DNA of 64,000 bases, taken from contig CAZGTU010000012.1 of the NCBI GenBank assembly GCA_964528675.1, positions 1 to 64,000 on the forward strand. The letters are read 5' to 3'. Below, one piece after another: positions 18,701 through 26,458 of the stretch; within the stretch, counting starts at the first letter, position 1; each line of letters starts with the position of its first letter. The translations under genes were made by a program, and so were the position numbers. The notes below the pieces were generated by a model. That model was not told the DNA's origin. It searched no databases and saw only the letters and a list, made by a program, of their open reading frames with translations. The DNA comes from CAYRTD01 sp964528675 (GTDB lineage Bacteria; Bacteroidota; Bacteroidia; Bacteroidales; GCA-2748055).

Positions 18701-19520
18701 GAATGGATATTTCGAGTTTTCGTTTATTGTTCCTAAAGATATTAATTATGCTTACGGTCCGGGTAAAATAAGTTTTTATTCTTCCGATAGCCTGAAAGAT
18801 GCATCGGGTGCTTACCTGGATTTTATCGTTGGAGGATCTGAACCTGATCCTGAACCTGATTTCGAAGGCCCGGAAATCTCTGTTTATATGAACAACAATT
18901 TCTTTGAAGAAGGTGGTCTGACCAACGAAGAACCTGTTCTTTTTGTTGAGGTTTATGATGAACAGGGAATTAATACAACCGGCAACGGAATCGGGCATGA
19001 CATTACCGCCACTCTCAATGGGGATACCCAGAATAGTATTGTTCTGAATGAATTCTACCAGGCAGATCTGAATAGTTATCAGAGTGGAACCATAATATAT
19101 CCATTGAGCAACCTGGAAGAGGGAAACTATTTCGTTGAAGTGAAAGTCTGGGATATTTTTAATAATTCGGCCACCGGATCAACCGAGTTTGTAGTGGTTA
19201 AATCTGATGAGATGCTGCTGCAAAATTTAAAGAATTATCCGAATCCATTTAAAGAAAGCACTTATTTTACCTTTGAGCATAATAAATCAGACCAGGATCT
19301 GGATATCACCATCGATATTTTTGATATGAGCGGTGCACTTGTGCGGACTATCAAAGCTAAAGAATATGGAGCGGGTTTTCGTTCTCAGCCTGTGTACTGG
19401 AATGGGAAAAATGAAAGTGGAAACCAGAGCCGGCAAGGGGTCTATCTTTATCGTATCAGGGTAACGAGTTCTGATGGCAGGGAAGGGGTTGAAACAGGAA
19501 GATTAATTATATTACGTTAA
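15714..19520 (+). CDS. porU: Type IX secretion system C-terminal signal peptidase PorU
   Basis: A 1268-residue secreted protein of peptidase family C25 (gingipain-like). A signal peptide covers about residues 1-17 (LFLFQGVIGQ). The C25 catalytic domain lies around residues 530-890, with LLLYGDGSY, the catalytic histidine H779 in NYTGHGG and the nucleophile C813 in TATCEFSR. The C-terminus carries an FlgD-like/CTD region with NYPNPFKE and GVYLYRIRV. PorU removes the sorting domain from T9SS cargo at the cell surface and attaches cargo to A-LPS, working with PorV. It is transcribed divergently from the PorP/SprF-like-gldJ pair and followed by porV. The size matches known PorU proteins. Confidence 0.93.
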   Translation: MRFVPFFLLFLFQGVIGQTSFLTRTIEWQDPKPQLQPGNIKDITSFSNSYCRDIKGLFPYYYENIPVDENRVPFSLSFVRTETQTISNEILPQYFKKKLTNEFSLEFYTSRENGKKILQYTIFPFRINPVTGKPERLISFALRIDQQEITPELHKKKLKSGTIKNSLLATGDWYKIRTEEEGIHRISYNDLIKIGIANPENAKIFGYGGKRLPEDSRKGNQNELIEVPVFIEKGGDGVFNSGDYLLFYALGTVEWNYNENEDYFHHEKNPYSDYGYYFITSGDSPAVSPQNMELAEAPADYISRRYDALAYHELDEVNLIKSGKEWYGEIFDVTTERSFSFHIPSLDRDSPVKMKTNLLGRSKSDSHYVISVNNNTIDTARINDTNLGDYTAVYAYTSSEIYSFSSLSDNLEVELQYIKPDPTAQGWLDYLSVNARAELKLQGDQLIFRDSECLNSSVTEYIVSEATASALVWEVSDYPYVKNVPGDLNGNTFSFKVEGGNLHEFIAFDPAADFPGVTFEGEGLGKVENQNLSGSGYPDLVIVSHQDFIPYAEELAQYRSDHNELEVLLTTPEKIYNEFSSGRPDVTAIRNFMQYLYLGAGENKDLQPQYLLLYGDGSYIFKSNNPNDGNFVPAYQSDNSLSPISSFVTDDFYGLLDEGENISSGLLDIGIGRLPVSNEEEAEIMLNKIINYESPERQGEWRNTIVFIGDDEDNNIHFNQADELARYVEGNYPAFNVNKIYLDAYQQVSTPVGQRYPEVNKAINRQVNKGALIVNYTGHGGTKGLAHERILEMNDIQSWNNQGKLPLFMTATCEFSRFDEPELVSAGEKVILSPEGGGIALLTTTRLVYAGPNHVLNEKFYEIVFEKNEEGKNYCLGDIMKYSKNNAGVGINKRNFTLLGDPAMRLTYPFHNIVADSINQAMIQEESDTIRALSEVRITGHVQNAGGDLLDSFNGIIYPTVYDKPSEQTTLANDGGSKKSFKVRNNILYKGKATVENGYFEFSFIVPKDINYAYGPGKISFYSSDSLKDASGAYLDFIVGGSEPDPEPDFEGPEISVYMNNNFFEEGGLTNEEPVLFVEVYDEQGINTTGNGIGHDITATLNGDTQNSIVLNEFYQADLNSYQSGTIIYPLSNLEEGNYFVEVKVWDIFNNSATGSTEFVVVKSDEMLLQNLKNYPNPFKESTYFTFEHNKSDQDLDITIDIFDMSGALVRTIKAKEYGAGFRSQPVYWNGKNESGNQSRQGVYLYRIRVTSSDGREGVETGRLIILR

Positions 19521-19672
19521 AAATGTAATTTTTCTGAACATTAAGAGTTATTAAGGTATTATTTATTCTGAGCATCAGAATATATTTTAAATTTTCTTGT
19601 TAATCAGATGATTAAGCAGAAATAAATAGCGATAACAATTGAATAACCGACGGCATTTTTCTTTTTTTCTAT

Positions 19673-19680
19673 TATATTTG
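19673..19680 (+). promoter_or_regulatory. Candidate -7 promoter element (TATATTTG) for porV
   Basis: TATATTTG matches TAnnTTTG and lies 22 bases before the porV ATG, in the 182-base gap after porU. This suggests porV has its own promoter in addition to any readthrough from porU. No strong -33 TTTG is visible. Confidence 0.4.
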
Positions 19681-19702
19681 CTGTCTCATAAAAGTTAAAA
19701 GA

Positions 19703-20917
19703 ATGTTTTTTAGATTGAATTTGAAGAGATTCCTTATTCTGTTAAGCATTACAGGATTATTTGCCACCGCTTCATTTGGTCAGATAACAACCGGCGAACT
19801 AACCGGAGAGATAAATGTGATACAATCTGCGGTTCCTTTTTTAACAATTGCCCCGGATTCACGTTCAGGAGCTATGGGTGATGTGGGCGCAGCCACTGCT
19901 CCTGACATAAATTCGCAGCACTGGAATCCTGCCAAATATGTTTTCATGGAAGGGCAGGGAGGAGCCGCACTATCCTATACCCCATGGTTAAGGAGGCTTA
20001 TACCTGACATCAATCTTGCTTATCTTGTAGGATATAAAAAGCTGGACGGATTACAATCCATCTCAGCATCGTTAAGATATTTTTCTTTAGGTAATATAGT
20101 TTTTACCGATATCTATGGAACCGCCCAGGGACAGTTCAATCCTAATGAATTTGCAATTGATGTGGCATATTCCCGGTTATTTTCGGATAATTTTTCAGGT
20201 GCTATATTGTTCCGGTTTATACGATCTGATCTTACCGGCGGTAAAAGTGTTGGAGATGTAGAATCCAAAGCTGCAATAGCAGTGGCCTCCGATCTGTCTT
20301 TTTATTATACTGATGATATTGATCTCGGGGCAAACGATGGGCGTTTGTCATTCGGTACCAATATTTCCAATATGGGTAATAAAATTTCCTACACGGAAAC
20401 ACAGGAACCTGCTTTTCTTCCTATTAACTGGAGACTGGGAGGAAACCTGGACCTTGAGATAGATGATTATAATAGTTTTTCTTTTGCCCTTGATCTGAAC
20501 AAACTTCTGGTTCCCACTCCCCCGGTATACAGCGACACAGCAGAAGACTTGATTATGCATGGGATGGATCCCAATGTTAGTGTGCCGCTGGGAATGCTAC
20601 AGTCTTTTTACGATGCTCCCGGTGTTGAACTGGAGGACGGTACCCGCAGTGTGTTCAGGGAAGAGCTTCACGAAATCACTTACAGTCTTGGTGTGGAATA
20701 CTGGTATCGGGAGCAGTTTGCTATCCGGGGTGGTTACTTCCATGAGCACAGGAATAAAGGAAACAGAAAGTATTTTTCGCTTGGTGTGGGACTAAAGTTG
20801 AATGTATTTGAACTGGATTTTGCATACCTTATCCCCACATACCAGAACAATCCGCTTGCCAATACACTCCGGTTTACCATTGGATTTGACTTTGATAAAT
20901 ACCGGGCAGCTAATTAG
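19703..20917 (+). CDS. porV: Type IX secretion system outer-membrane protein PorV (LptO)
   Basis: A 404-residue outer-membrane beta-barrel of the FadL-like family. The signal peptide covers about residues 1-26 (ending TASFGQ). APDSRSGAMGDVGAATAPD followed by QHWNPAKYVF is the PorV signature at the start of the barrel, and the C-terminus ends with the amphipathic strand NTLRFTIGFDFD. PorV shuttles T9SS cargo from the translocon to the attachment complex containing PorU. Gene order with porU supports the call. The stop codon lies inside the left end of a repeat element (20912-21117). Confidence 0.93.
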   Translation: MFFRLNLKRFLILLSITGLFATASFGQITTGELTGEINVIQSAVPFLTIAPDSRSGAMGDVGAATAPDINSQHWNPAKYVFMEGQGGAALSYTPWLRRLIPDINLAYLVGYKKLDGLQSISASLRYFSLGNIVFTDIYGTAQGQFNPNEFAIDVAYSRLFSDNFSGAILFRFIRSDLTGGKSVGDVESKAAIAVASDLSFYYTDDIDLGANDGRLSFGTNISNMGNKISYTETQEPAFLPINWRLGGNLDLEIDDYNSFSFALDLNKLLVPTPPVYSDTAEDLIMHGMDPNVSVPLGMLQSFYDAPGVELEDGTRSVFREELHEITYSLGVEYWYREQFAIRGGYFHEHRNKGNRKYFSLGVGLKLNVFELDFAYLIPTYQNNPLANTLRFTIGFDFDKYRAAN

Positions 20918-21117
20918 TGTCTGTCCATAATGTCCGATATCCGCCCCGATGGCTATCGGGGCTGCAAAAATTTTAATTCCTTATATCCGCCAGGGCGGAT
21001 ACTGCGGATTAAAATTTTTGCACGCCCCCGTAAAGGAACGGGGCAGGCTTTGATCTCGAACATTCTGTTCCGATAGCTATCGGAACAGACACTCGACTTT
21101 ATTGACAGACACTAATT
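20912..21117. mobile_element. MITE-like element, long copy
   Basis: A 206-base non-coding element with 14-base terminal inverted repeats (AATTAGTGTCTGTC at 20912-20925 and its complement at 21104-21117). Inside are nested palindromes: CCCCGATGGCTATCGGGG (20944-20961), TGCAAAAATTTTAAT (20963-20977) paired with 21008-21022, ATCCGCC-AG-GGCGGAT (20985-21000), CCCCGT/ACGGGG (about 21026-21043) and GTTCCGATAGCTATCGGAAC (21067-21086). Its outer parts match the short element at 21637-21714 in the opposite orientation. It has no coding capacity and would depend on a transposase elsewhere, if mobile. Confidence 0.65.
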
Positions 21118-21148
21118 AATCTGTATTGTCCGGAATTATTTTTTTATT

Positions 21149-21631
21149 ATGAGTTTACGAATAGGCACCGGTTATGATGTGCATGTCCTTGAAAGAGGAC
21201 TTCCTTTATTTATTGGAGGTGTTAAAATTAAACATTCTCACGGCCTTGTAGGTCACTCCGATGCTGATGTTCTTCTTCATGCAATCAGTGATGCTTTGCT
21301 GGGTGCACTTGCCCTTGGAGATTTAGGTAAACATTTTCCGGATAATTCCGATGAATTTAAGGGAATTGACAGCAAAGTTTTATTGAAGAAAAGCTATGAT
21401 ATGATTAAAGCTAAAGGTTTCCTTCTCGAAAACCTCGATAGTACTGTTATCCTGGAACTTCCAAAACTTAGTCCTTACATAGGAGATATACGGAAAACCA
21501 TTGCAACCGTGATGGGGACAGATATTGAAAATATTTCTGTGAAAGCCACCACAACCGAGAAACTTGGTTTTACCGGTCGAAAAGAAGGCATTGCTGCAGA
21601 AGCTGTTGTTTTATTAAAAAGCCGGAACTAA
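21149..21631 (+). CDS. ispF: 2-C-methyl-D-erythritol 2,4-cyclodiphosphate synthase
   Basis: IspF converts CDP-methylerythritol 2-phosphate to the cyclodiphosphate in the MEP isoprenoid pathway. The 160-residue length is standard. GTGYDVHVL carries the zinc ligands Asp10 and His12, GHSDADVLLHAISDALLGA is the family signature with the third ligand, GDLGKHFPD and the C-terminal VKATTTEKLGFTGRKEGIAAEAV complete the set (read in parts). The gene is solitary and flanked on both sides by inverted copies of a small repeat element, one ending 31 bases before the ATG and one starting 5 bases after the stop codon. Confidence 0.96.
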   Translation: MSLRIGTGYDVHVLERGLPLFIGGVKIKHSHGLVGHSDADVLLHAISDALLGALALGDLGKHFPDNSDEFKGIDSKVLLKKSYDMIKAKGFLLENLDSTVILELPKLSPYIGDIRKTIATVMGTDIENISVKATTTEKLGFTGRKEGIAAEAVVLLKSRN

Positions 21632-21636
21632 GCTGA

Positions 21637-21714
21637 ATAGAGTCTGTGAATAAAATTGAGTGTCTGACCCGATAGCTATCCGGGCAGATATCGGACATTA
21701 TGGACAGACTCTAT
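21637..21714. mobile_element. MITE-like element, short inverted copy
   Basis: A 78-base element with 11-base terminal inverted repeats (ATAGAGTCTGT at 21637-21647, complement at 21704-21714) around a CCCGATAGCTATCCGGG palindrome. Read in reverse it matches both outer parts of the long element: 19 bases at 21688-21706 are the exact complement of 20922-20940, and 21641-21669 is close to the complement of 21080-21110. It may also act as the ispF terminator. Confidence 0.6.
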
Positions 21715-21741
21715 ATAATTATTTTTAGCGTTGTTCAAGAC

Positions 21742-23682
21742 TTAATAAAAATATATCTCAGGAAACTCCAGCAACCTTCTTTCTATTGTTTTCTCCAGGA
21801 AAGAAATGTCATCCTTTAAATTTTCTTCCTGTTCATAAAAGCTGCTTAGCTTTACAAGTGAGAGGATGGATTTATAATATTTAAGCGTTTGAATATCCCT
21901 TGGATTGTCATCTTTTAATTCCGTTTTAAGAATATTTTTTTCCATCTCAATAAAATATTCTTCAAAAGCTTTTTTTCCTAATTCTTCAGTCTCTTCTGTG
22001 TTATAAAGGTTATCGATAAGAAAAAGATAATAATAGTTAATTCCTGTTTTTTGGGGAGGATATTTTTCGATAAACTCCAGTATCATTTTCTGTTTTCTTT
22101 TGTTATCTTCATGAAATTCTGCAGTGTAAATCCGGATAAAGCTGGCTTCCAGCAAAAGATTGAAAATAATGGTTCGTGAAAAAAAATCGGATCCCGGGGC
22201 ATAAAGGCTTGTGTTTTTTACCATATCATTAATGGCAAGAGTGTCAAAGTAATGATCTTCAAAAAAAATGGTGTTTGGGCCTTTTCGCTCGAGGCTGTAG
22301 TATAATCCTTTATCCACAAGGTGTGCCTTATCAAACATAGACTTGAAACGTGGCTGCATTCCTTTACTGAAGTATAGGTGCCGTTTCCCGAGCTGGCTGT
22401 GTACTATATTCTGCAGTAAATACTCTGAGGTAGAAATCACGTTACCCTTTTTTCCACTGACCATTTTGAGGGTATCAACAAGCCCTTCATCTGTAACATA
22501 ATCAATAATATAATTTCCATAAGGAATAGTGATAACAGGATTGTTCTCTTTAAGCTGACGGGCAAGCGAGATTTGAACATTCCTAAACAAAAGATCACGA
22601 GGTGTTTCATCTTCTATAAGCAAGGTATGTTCAGCAAGCGTAATAATTAATTTTTTTTCATCCAAAATACTTTCCAGACTTTGTGCTGTATTCCTTTTTC
22701 TTGTTAGAAGAAGATAATAAAGGGGATCACGTAAAAGGGAAAGGTTTACTATATTAATGTCTTTTCGAAAACCCTTTGACTCCTGGAGCCAGATAAGGGG
22801 ATAGGTATCGTTATCCCCATTGGTAAATAATATGCTGTTTTTCTCAAGAGGAGAAAGTATCTCATATGCATATCGTTCCCAAAATTCATGGTATAACTGC
22901 TTATCTCCGACAGATTCAAGGAATTTGTCGGCTTCTTTTTCGAAACCAAATATTTGCAGCTCATAAAAGCTGTCCATTACTTCATTGGCATATTTAATAT
23001 CCATTAAACCAACAAGGGTTTTGTAATCCGGGGATCTTTCATACAGAATGCGAAGATAATAGGATGATTTTTCAGCATATTCCAGATATAGTTTAGCATC
23101 CCTTTTTTCAGCTCTTACACCCCGGGCTTTTGTCGGATCGGAATATTGAGAATGGGACCAGAAAATATCCGAAGCCTTTTGAGCATATGCCCTTCCGAGA
23201 CCATATAATTCATTGTCGGATAAAGTTGCCGTTTTCTTTTGTTCGTAATATTTTATGACATCATCCATCCATCCCGAATAACCATAAAAGGGTTGAATGG
23301 CAAAATCATAGAGATCCTGGTTTGAAATTAGTTCCGTAATGAGAATGTCTTTGTCGTTTTTATGCGGATCTATGTGGGGTGGGAATTTATTATCATAAGA
23401 CCAGATTGTGATCCGATTTGGATTTTTGTATGAAAGATATTGGGGTGTAACATGCCAGCCTGATGGATCCCGGATGAAGTTAAAACGATAGAAATCCTCG
23501 TTTCTGTAATTATTCAGTTCAAAATTCTGGGCAAAAACCTTCGCTATTTCTTCCAGTTTAGGATATCTGTATGGATCGCGAAAGTCCTGTCCGATTAGCC
23601 TGGTAGAGAAATGGAGCAGAATGCTGATCCAGATCAGATGAGAAAAGAGTGTTTTTATGTCTTTTTTGTAAAAACTTATCAT
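21742..23682 (-). CDS. Secreted DUF2723-like soluble protein
   Basis: A 646-residue protein with a signal-type hydrophobic segment near residues 14-30 (HLIWISILLHFSTRLIGQ) and no further membrane spans. The segment SILFTNGDNDTYPLIWLQES followed by GFRKDINIVNLSLL is the hallmark of the soluble half of Bacteroidota DUF2723 proteins, which normally follows a multi-span O-mannosyltransferase-like membrane part. Here that membrane part is absent, so the protein is a free-standing periplasmic or surface version. The C-terminal 200 residues look helical and repeat-like. Function is unknown. It is convergent with ispF and divergent from the TlpA-like gene. Coding status is secure from length and family match. 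Confidence 0.75.
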   Translation of the reverse strand: MISFYKKDIKTLFSHLIWISILLHFSTRLIGQDFRDPYRYPKLEEIAKVFAQNFELNNYRNEDFYRFNFIRDPSGWHVTPQYLSYKNPNRITIWSYDNKFPPHIDPHKNDKDILITELISNQDLYDFAIQPFYGYSGWMDDVIKYYEQKKTATLSDNELYGLGRAYAQKASDIFWSHSQYSDPTKARGVRAEKRDAKLYLEYAEKSSYYLRILYERSPDYKTLVGLMDIKYANEVMDSFYELQIFGFEKEADKFLESVGDKQLYHEFWERYAYEILSPLEKNSILFTNGDNDTYPLIWLQESKGFRKDINIVNLSLLRDPLYYLLLTRKRNTAQSLESILDEKKLIITLAEHTLLIEDETPRDLLFRNVQISLARQLKENNPVITIPYGNYIIDYVTDEGLVDTLKMVSGKKGNVISTSEYLLQNIVHSQLGKRHLYFSKGMQPRFKSMFDKAHLVDKGLYYSLERKGPNTIFFEDHYFDTLAINDMVKNTSLYAPGSDFFSRTIIFNLLLEASFIRIYTAEFHEDNKRKQKMILEFIEKYPPQKTGINYYYLFLIDNLYNTEETEELGKKAFEEYFIEMEKNILKTELKDDNPRDIQTLKYYKSILSLVKLSSFYEQEENLKDDISFLEKTIERRLLEFPEIYFY

Positions 23683-23857
23683 GTTATACTAAAATCCTGA
23701 TAAAATTCGTTGAAATCAAACTGATTAATTAACTTAACACTTTCAATAAATATTATCTATAGATCAAAAAAGTTTATCGAAGGTAATATACAAAGTAATT
23801 TTTATTCAGGTTTAACAATCAGTCTAAATACGAATATTTTTAAAGATTGAAGCTGAA

Positions 23858-25267
23858 ATGAAGAAAATACCCGTCTTTTTGTTTGTCCTTTTAGTATATT
23901 CTTATATTTCATTAAATGCTCAACAATACGAAATTAAAATAAATATTCCGGATTATTCCGGAAAAAGAGCTTACCTGGCATTGCTTCAGGGTGATGAGAG
24001 TGTTCTTGTGGACTCAACTGTGGTGAGCAACGGAAAGATTGAATTTTTATTTGATAAAGAAAAAGCTCTGGGATTATACCGGCTTTTTCTTTCCGATCCT
24101 GCCCTTTCTCAAATGCAACGGAGAGAACCTGTTCATTTCGATTTTATTTTCAATCGGGAAAACATTGAATTAATGAGCAGTTACTCATCACTTCTTAAGG
24201 ATATGGTAGTATTCAGATCCAGGGAAAACAAAAAATATTTTGACTTTTTAAGACTTAAATCTGATTACCGTCGCCATTTAAGTCTCTTACTCCCTTTGAC
24301 TGAAGTCTATGATAGCACAGACAGTTTCTTTTCCTCTCTCAGGAGGGAATTACTGAATGTACAACTGGATTATAATGATTCTCTCGTGAAATTGGCAAAT
24401 ACAGATCCCCATATGCTCGTTTCTTCATTAATTGCTTTAAATAGAGAACCTGTTTTTGATCCCGGGAAACACGAGAATCTGACAGGTTTTATGAGAGAAA
24501 ATTATCTTGCCACTGTGAGTTTTACAGATGAGAGGCTTCTTAATACAAATGCAATCACTCAAAAGGTCATTTCATATTTAAGTTTTTATCGTGGACAAGA
24601 AATGAACAGGCAGGAACAGGAAAAAGCTTTTATTCAGGCTGTTGATAAGATCATGGAAGAGGTGAGTTATAACCAGGAAATCTATGATTTTGTTCTTGAT
24701 TATCTCATCGATGGATTTGAACAATTTCAGATGGAAGAAGTGCTGGTCCATATTGCGGATAATCATCTAACCGGGGAATGTAAAACAGAAAGTGAAGAAA
24801 TTGCAAAAGAAAGACTGGAAGCCTACCAGAAAATGGCTCCGGGAAAAAAGGTCCCTGATATTAATCTTCTCGATCCTTTCGATACCCCTCATCGTTTATC
24901 TTCCCTTGAAAATGAAATGATCCTTTTAATTTTCTGGTCATCAGAATGTCCCCACTGCACCAATCTTTTACCGCGTCTTAATAAATGGTATAATAAAGAG
25001 AAGGAAAACTATGATCTGGGTATTTATACCGTATCGATTGATGATAGCAGAATTGATTGGGAGGAATTCGTCCTGATGAATGAACTGGATTGGATCAATG
25101 TTTATGATCCGGAAGGATGGGAAAGCACCACCTCTCAAAGGTATAATATTTATGCAACTCCTACCATGTTACTATTGAACAAGGATCTGAAGATTATAGC
25201 TAAACCTATAACCTTCAGAGATGTGAAGCAGGCTATTGAAGATGAGACTCGAATCGTGAATAATTAA
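23858..25267 (+). CDS. TlpA-like thioredoxin-family protein with N-terminal DUF4369/DUF5106-type region
   Basis: A 469-residue exported protein. The signal peptide spans about residues 1-21 (ISLNAQQ). Residues about 22-120 resemble the DUF4369-type beta-sandwich found in front of Bacteroidota thioredoxins (YSGKRAYLALLQGDESVLVDSTVV). The middle is helical. Residues about 330-465 are a TlpA/AhpC-type thioredoxin domain with the active site WSSECPHC, giving a CPHC motif like that of DsbA, and the cis-proline region YNIYATPTML. It probably reduces or isomerises periplasmic disulfides. Its stop codon is only 49 bases from the stop of the convergent truncated DUF2063 gene. Confidence 0.85.
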   Translation: MKKIPVFLFVLLVYSYISLNAQQYEIKINIPDYSGKRAYLALLQGDESVLVDSTVVSNGKIEFLFDKEKALGLYRLFLSDPALSQMQRREPVHFDFIFNRENIELMSSYSSLLKDMVVFRSRENKKYFDFLRLKSDYRRHLSLLLPLTEVYDSTDSFFSSLRRELLNVQLDYNDSLVKLANTDPHMLVSSLIALNREPVFDPGKHENLTGFMRENYLATVSFTDERLLNTNAITQKVISYLSFYRGQEMNRQEQEKAFIQAVDKIMEEVSYNQEIYDFVLDYLIDGFEQFQMEEVLVHIADNHLTGECKTESEEIAKERLEAYQKMAPGKKVPDINLLDPFDTPHRLSSLENEMILLIFWSSECPHCTNLLPRLNKWYNKEKENYDLGIYTVSIDDSRIDWEEFVLMNELDWINVYDPEGWESTTSQRYNIYATPTMLLLNKDLKIIAKPITFRDVKQAIEDETRIVNN

Positions 25268-25316
25268 AAATTACATTTACTTAGTAGCATCTTACAGGGA
25301 ATTTATGCATTAGATT

Positions 25317-25520
25317 TCAAGTGTTATTTTCTTTTTCGCCCAGAACCTGAAGCATTAAAGGATAAGCCTGATGCATGGTGTTTTTAACAACATTGAATAC
25401 CAGTCTTCGGTAATGATGTAAACGGTTTTCAATCACTCCGGGTATATTTTGGTTTACACCCGTGCGACAATATTCTCCAAGCTGATTTTGAGCTTTAGCC
25501 GTGGGTTTTTGAAGATTCAT
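25317..25520 (-). pseudogene. Truncated DUF2063 (BufC/GigB-like) partner protein
   Basis: The 67-residue product matches only the first part of the DUF2063 N-terminal domain: LGEYCRTGVNQNIPGVIENR, then LHHYRRLVFNVVKNTMHQAYPL and LQVLGE. Complete DUF2063 proteins are around 250 residues and continue with a second domain; here the frame ends in KENNT and a stop, and only 49 bases remain before the neighbouring gene. No continuation was found in other frames of the gap. It overlaps the DUF692 gene by 26 bases, as intact partners do, so it is the third gene of the operon in shortened form. Whether the fragment is still functional as a leader-peptide or MNIO-binding piece is unknown. Confidence 0.75.
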
Positions 25521-26340
25521 GATATACCTCCCAATGACTTTTTGTTATTTGTCTAAGCTTTGATAATTCGGCATTCAGGGCATCCATCTCATTGAAATTG
25601 TAATCTCTCTCCAGTAAAACCGGAACCGGTTTCATTTTGCTCACGGTCCATTCAAATAACTCATAAACCGGATCGATAATTGGTTGTCCATGGGTGTCAA
25701 TAATGAGATCAGGTTCTACCTGCTCATGGCCGGCCATATGAATATAGGCAACCTTATCCAGGGGTAATTGAGATATGAAATGGTAAGGATCATACTTGTG
25801 ATTAAATCCATTGACATAAACATTATTTACATCAAGGAGTAGTTGACAATCGGCTTCTTTTACGATTTCTTTTATAAAATCCAATTCACTCATCTCTGCA
25901 GCAACAGGTGTGTAATACGATACGATTTCAATTGCAATATTCCTTTCAAGTATTTCCTGTGCCTGCCTTATTCTGCCAGCCACATGATAGACCGCATCTT
26001 CTCTGAAAGGTATTGGAAGAAGATCATACATGTGCGCGTTCTGACTTTTTGTATAACTCAGATGTTCAGAAAAGATCTGTACATCGTATTTAATGAGGAA
26101 TTTTTTCAATTCATCCAGAAAATCCATGTCTAGCTCATCCGGACTGCCCAGAGACATGGAAAGTCCGTGACAGGTGACCGGGTATTTTTCCGATGCTCTC
26201 TCAAGGATCTTTTTCCAGTAGCCTCCGATCCCCATCCAATTTTCCGGGGCGAATTCGATAAAATCCGGATTTAGTTTGTCCGAATCTAACAAGGTATCTG
26301 CGATATCTCTTCTAAAACCTATTCCTGTTGATGTTTTCAT
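25495..26340 (-). CDS. DUF692 multinuclear non-heme iron oxidase (BufB/GigA-like)
   Basis: A 281-residue TIM-barrel protein of the DUF692/UPF0276 family, which includes MbnB and bufferin-modifying enzymes. Family segments are GIGFRRDIAD, the PDFIEFAPENWMG strand, CHGLSMSLGS, FSEHLSYTKS, LLDVNNVYVNGFNHKYD, YIHMAGHE and DTHGQP, which supply the His, Glu, Asp and Asn ligands of the iron cluster. These oxidases modify cysteines of a short precursor peptide into heterocycles. I chose the ATG at 26340; the upstream GTG would add eight unlikely residues. The gene follows the cysteine-motif precursor by 118 bases and overlaps the truncated DUF2063 gene, as in buf/gig operons. Confidence 0.9.
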   Translation of the reverse strand: MKTSTGIGFRRDIADTLLDSDKLNPDFIEFAPENWMGIGGYWKKILERASEKYPVTCHGLSMSLGSPDELDMDFLDELKKFLIKYDVQIFSEHLSYTKSQNAHMYDLLPIPFREDAVYHVAGRIRQAQEILERNIAIEIVSYYTPVAAEMSELDFIKEIVKEADCQLLLDVNNVYVNGFNHKYDPYHFISQLPLDKVAYIHMAGHEQVEPDLIIDTHGQPIIDPVYELFEWTVSKMKPVPVLLERDYNFNEMDALNAELSKLRQITKSHWEVYHESSKTHG

Positions 26341-26458
26341 GATTTTTTGTTTTAAAGAATTCACGTTGGGTTCCCAGTCTTAACATACACCCAATGACAT
26401 TCAAACTTCTCATCGACCGGTATCCGAACGTGAATTCTAAGATTTCATACTGCCTTTT

